Shown: positions 35,901 through 41,900 of the stretch, piece by piece
Layout of the letters: each line of letters opens with the position of its first letter
Position numbering within the stretch: the first letter of the stretch is position 1
Assembly: GCA_028752905.1 (NCBI GenBank)
Contig: JAQNBH010000004.1
Location: 4,237,739 to 4,301,738, forward strand
Source of the DNA: Cladorhizidae sp. MBARI D1340-BT2
Taxonomy: Eukaryota > Porifera > Demospongiae > Poecilosclerida > Cladorhizidae
Length of the DNA: 64,000 bases
Reading direction: 5' to 3'
Notes under the pieces: model-generated
Database searches by the model: none
The model's input: the letters and a program-made list of their open reading frames with translations, nothing else
What the model was told of the DNA's origin: nothing
Translations under genes and position numbers: made by a program

Positions 35901-38900
35901 CAAGTGCTCAGGCCCTTCCTCATGGGAAGCTCAGCTACTGGGTGCTCAGGCCCTTCCTCATGGGAACTGGGTGCTCAGGCCCCTCCTCATGGGAAGCTCA
36001 GTTACTGGGTACACAGGCCCTTCCTCATGGGAAGCTCAGCTACTGAGTGCTCAGGCCCTTCCTCATGGGAAGCTCAGCTACTGGGTACACAGGCCCTTCC
36101 TCATGGGAAGCTCAGCTACTGGGTACACAGGCCCTTCTTCACGGGGAGCCCAGCTCTGGGTACCCAGGCCCTTTTTCACGGGGAGCCCAGCTACTGGTTG
36201 CCCAGGCTCTTCCTCATGGGAGGCTCAGCTAAGTACTGGGTACACAGGCCCTTCTTCACGGGGAGCCCAGCTACTGGTTGCCCAGGCCCTTCCTCATGGG
36301 AAGCTCAGCTACAGGTTGCCTAGGTCCTTCCTCATGGGAAGCTCAGCTACTGGGTACACAGGCCCTTCTTCACGGGGAGCCCAGCTACTGGTTGCCCAGG
36401 CCCTTCCTCATGGGAAGCTCAGCTACTGGTTGCCCAGGTCCTTCCTCATGGGAAGCTCATCTACTGGGTACCCAGGCCCTTCTTCACGGGGAGCCCAGCT
36501 CTGGCCCTTCTTCACGGGGAGCCCAGCTACTGGTTGCCCAGGCCCTTCCTCATGGGAAGCTCAGCTACTGGGTACCCAGGCCCTTCCTCATGGGAAGCTC
36601 AGCTACTGAGTGCTCAGGCCCTTCCTCATGGGAAGCTCAGCTACTGGGTACCAGGCTCTTCTTCATGGGAAGCTCAGCTACTGGTTGCCCAGGCCCTTCC
36701 TCGTGGGAAGCTCAACTACTGGGTACACAGGCCCTTCTTCACGGGGAGCCCAGCTACTGGGTACCCAGGCCCTTCTTCACGGGGAGCCCAGCTCTGGGTA
36801 CCCAGGCCCTTCTTCACGGGGAGCTCAGCTACTGAGTGCTCAGGCCCTTCCTCATGGGAAGCTCAGCTACTGGGTACACAGGCCCTTCTTCAAGGGGAGC
36901 CCAGCTACTGGTTACCCAGGCCCTTCCTCATGGGAAGCTCAGCTAGCTACTGAGTGCTCAGGCCCTTCCTCATGGGAAGCTCAGCTACTGGGTACACAGG
37001 CCCTTCTTCAAGGGGAGCCCAGCTACTGGTTACCCAGGCCCTTCCTCATGGGAAGCTCAGCTACTGGGTACCAGGGCCCTGCTTCACGGGAGCACAACTA
37101 CTGAGTGCATAAGTCCTGCTTCATGGGAAGCCCAGCTACTGGTGCTTATATAAGTCCTACTTTATGGGGAGCCGGGTGCTTATATATGCCCTACTTTATG
37201 GGGAGTCCAGCTACGTATTAGGTGCCTCAGCCCTGCTTCATGGGGAGCCCAGCTACTGGGTGCCTCAGCCCTGCTTCATGGGGAGCCAACCACTGGGTGC
37301 TTATATAAGCCCTGCTTTATGGGGAGCTCAGCTACTGGGTGCTTATATAAGACCTACTTTATGGGGAGCCCAGCTACTGGGTGTTTCCTACTTTATAGGG
37401 AGCCCAGCTACTAGAGGCCTAGGCTGGGACCCCTAACTATGTGGGATGGAGGAAATGCTCATTTTTGCCCAGTAGGAACCGCCTCTTCCCAATACCAAAT
37501 ACCTTTATGTTTTTTTTAAATGTAACTGTGATCAATACCTGCATCACTTCTCTTTATTCACCCCGGCAACGCCAGCTACTGCTGCCCGTCAAATTATAAC
37601 CCAGATTAAAAACACCAGTATATATATATAAGGGTGTGCATGATTTAAATAATAACGAGTCCTCCAAATTCTGTGCACATTCCTGTTTCCTTCTTCGTTG
37701 ACAAACAACCCTGCATCCGCAGGTGAAAGTGAAGCAAGCACTCAGTGGAGGGTTGGACAACTTTGGCATTGTCGCGCATGGCATATGTATGTATGTATCT
37801 ATGTATGTATGTATCTATGAATGTATGTATGTAGGTAGGTATGTATGTATCTATGTATGTATGTATCTATGAATGTATGTATGTAGGTAGGTATGTATGT
37901 ATCTATGTATGTATGTATCACCAGTAAAGTGAACGCTATTTAAAGAACACTGGACAGACTATTCGCTTCCAAGGCCTGTCGGTGCTGTGCAAGTCAAATG
38001 TCCTGTAGTTAATAACTGATGCAAACCCCTTACCATACAACCCCTTACTATACAACAAACCAAACCAACCAGAAACAGGACCACAACAAATAAAGACCCT
38101 TATAACCCTCCACCAACCCTCCACCCCCCCCCACCAGCCCCCCAAAACCACCTCCCCGCCAGCCCCCCAAAACCACCTCCCAGCCCTCCAAAACTACCTC
38201 CCCCGCCAGCCCTCCAAAACCTCCTCCCCAGTGGCACTGTCAAGAGCTGCTCCTGTGGCACTGTCAAGAGCTGCCCCAGTGCAGCAGTGGCACTGTCAAG
38301 AGCTGCCCCAGTGCAGCAGTGGCACTGTCAAGAGCTGCCCCAGTGCAGCAGTGGCACTGTCAAGAGCTGCCCCAGTGCAGCAGTGGCACTGTCAAGAGCT
38401 GCCCCAGTGCAGCAGTGGCACTGTCAAGAGCTGCCCCAGTGCATCAGTGGCACTGTCAAGAGCTGCCCCAGTGCAGCAGTGGCACTGTCAAGAGCTGCCC
38501 CAGTGCAGCAGTGGCACTGTCAAGAGCTGTCCCAGTGCAGCCCCAGTCTAGTCTAAGCTTCTAACTTCAGTAGACCGCAAACAAACTGTTTTCTAATATT
38601 TCCTGTGTCGTCAACAGCTGCTATTGCCATTGTTGTTGCATTGCTATTAGCTTGGAGGCTACAGAAATATACAGCCTCCTCCAAGACTTGGCAACCGTGT
38701 GCAGGATATGTAAGTCCAGAACTAACCAATCAAAGCAGTTATTATTAAGTACGTACACACACACACACACACACACACACGTACATTTACAAGCAGTTCT
38801 CTGGCGCTGTTACCTCAGTCATCCTGTTACCTCATGTCTGTGGTGGCAGTTTAATTGGTTGTGATAGCAACCATGCTCAGAGCAGCTGTTAGCTAGTCCG

Positions 38901-41900
38901 ACCACAATTATCATGAGTGGAGAACAAGAAGCTGGTGGGTATTGTCGACCATTACCCATTTTAGGTCTTTCTGAACCAGGAAACAGGAAATAGACTGCCA
39001 TGCAAATCATTAGAGAGCTTCATGACCTGACACTGTTGTGGGTGGACCCACTGTGCAAGTCCTGACACTGTTGTGGGTGGACCCACTGTGCACCAGTCCT
39101 GACACTGTTGTGGGTGGCCCCACTGTGCACCAGTCCTGACACTGTTGTGGGTGGACCCACTGTGCACCAGTCCTGACACTGTTGTGGGTGGACCCACTGT
39201 GAGCCAGTCCTGACACTGTTGTGGGTGGACCCACTGTGCGCCAGTCCTGGCACTGTTGTGGGTGGACCCACTGTGATGACACTGTTGTGGGTGGACCCAC
39301 TGTGCACCAGTCCTGGCACTGTTGTAGGTGGCCCCACTGTGCACCAGTCCTGACACTGTTGTGGGTGGACCCACTGTGCACCAGTCCTGACACTGTTGTG
39401 GGTGGACCCACTGTGAGCCAGTCCCAGTCCTGACACTGTTGTGGGTGGCCCCACTGTGCACCAGTCCTGACACTGTTGTAGGTGGACCCACTGTGCAGCC
39501 TGACACTGTTGTGGGTGGACCCACTGTGCACCAGTCCTGGCACTGTTGTAGGTGGACCCACTGTGCAAGTCCTGACACTGTTGTGGGTGGACCCACTGTG
39601 CACCAGTCCTGACACTGTTGTGGGTGGACCCACTGTGCACCAGTCCTGACACTGTTGTGGGTGGACCCACTGTGCGCCAGTCTGTGTGAGAGACCACACG
39701 TCACCACCTCAGCCATGACTGGCAAGTGACTGGTGGTGAGAGACCACACCTCACCACCTCAGCCATGACTGGTGTGAGAGACCACACCTCACCCATGACT
39801 GGCAAGTGACTGGTGGTAAGAGACCACACCTCCACCTCAGCCATGACTGGCAAGTGACTGGTGTGAGAGACCACACCTCACCCATGACTGGCAAGTGACT
39901 GGTGGTAAGAGACCACACCTCCACCTCAGCCATGACTGGCAAGTGACTGGTGTGAGAGACCACACCTCACCACCTCATCCAACACTGGCAGTGGTAAGTG
40001 ATTGGTGGTGAGAGACCACACCTCCACCTCATCCAACATCTCCCCAAGCCCAAGCCCCAACTCAAAGGCCTAAACCAGCACTCTCTCCCCAAGCCCCAGC
40101 CCCAACTCAAGCTGAAGGCCTAAACCAGCACCCATCTTCAGCCCCAACTTAAGCTGAAGGCCTAAACCAGCACCCATCTTCCCCAAGCCCCAGCCCCAAC
40201 TCAAGCTGAAGGCCTAAACCAGCACTCATCTTCCCCAAGCTCCAGCCCCAACTCAAGCTGAAGGCCTAAACCAGCACCCATCTTCCCCAAGCTCCAGCCC
40301 CAACTCAAGCTGAAGGCCTAAACCAGCACCCATCTTCCCCAAGCTCCAGCCCCAACTCAAGCTGAAGGCCTAAACCAGCACCGAAGCTCCAGCCCCAACT
40401 CAAGCTGAAGGCCTAAACCAGCACTCATCTTCCCCAAGCTCCAGCCCCAACTCAAGCTGAAGGCCTAAACCAGCACCCATCTTCCCCAAGCTCCAGCCCC
40501 AACTCAAGCTGAAGGCCTAAACCAGCACCCATCTTCCCCAAGCTCCAGCCCCAACTCAAGCTGAAGGCCTAAACCAGCACCCATCTTCAGCCACAACTCA
40601 AGCTGAAGGCCTAAACCAGCACCCATCTTCCCCAAGCCCCAACTCAAGCTGAAGGCCTAAACCAGCACCCATCTTCCCCAAGCCCCAACTCAAGCTGAAG
40701 GCCTAAACCAGCACCCATCTTCCCCAAGCCCCAGCCACAACTCAAGGCCTAAACCAGCACCCATCTTCCCCAAGTTCCAGCCAAAACTCAAGCTGAAGGC
40801 CTAAACCAGCACTCATCTTCCCCAAGCTCCAGCCCCAACTCAAGCTGAAGGCCTAAACCAGCACCCATCTTCCCCAAGCCACAGCCCCAACTCAAGCTGA
40901 AGGCCTAAACCAACACCCATCTTCCCCAAGCCCCAGCCCCAACTCAAAGGCCTAAACCAGCACTCTCTCCCCAAGCCCCAGCCCCAACTCAAGCTGAAGG
41001 CCTAAACCAGCACTCATCTGTACAGCAATGAAGACGCCAATGAGATGTAACGGTGCAATTGTGTGAGGAAGTAGCTCATTCCTAAGCACTATTACTAACA
41101 TGGCTGGTTAACTATGTAATGCTATGACACACACACACCACTGGGGCCAGCATTGCATCCTGCAGCCCTCACCCTAAACCCAATGTCCCTAAAAAGAAAT
41201 CCACTGGCTTTGGTAAAGGATCGTCACACAAACATACCTCTCTTCCCGTGGACTGTTTCATATCTAGGAACCTATCGACCAGTTCCCTTAGCAACTTGGC
41301 AGCCTTGGCCTTGGTGAACTGATTGATCATAGCTCGTGTGGTCTGAATGACTTCTCCTAGCTCTACACAGACGGAGAACAGATATCAAATTAGAGAAACC
41401 CTAAATTTATTCATGCTGACCTTGCCACACTCAGAATGTAGAGGAACTAGTATACAGAACTAGTATACAGAACTAGTATACAGAACTAGTATACAGAACT
41501 AGTATACAGAACTAGTACACAGAACTAGTATACAGAACTACACAGAACTAGTACACAGAACTAGTATACAGAACAGTATACAGAACTAGTATACAGAACT
41601 AGTATAGTATACAGAACTAGTACACATAACTAGTACACAGAACTAGTATACAGAACTAGTATAGTATACAGAACTAGTACACATAACTAGTACAGTGGAC
41701 CCTCGTTTATCCGCACCCCAGTTATCCGCATACTCGGATTATCCGCAAGGCAAAAAAAAATTTTTTTTTTAAAAATAATAAATAAAAAATTTTAAAAAAT
41801 AAAAAAAATTTAAAAAATAATAATAAATAAATAAATAAAAAATAATCCCTTTTCCCCCCTTTCTCTCCCCCCACGATGGGCGGGGTCTATTGAACTCGTT

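Noticed and set aside
35455..37104. 384-codon open frame and relatives
   Set aside because: The ~38-bp array gives similar peptides in three frames, as expected of an array and not of a gene.
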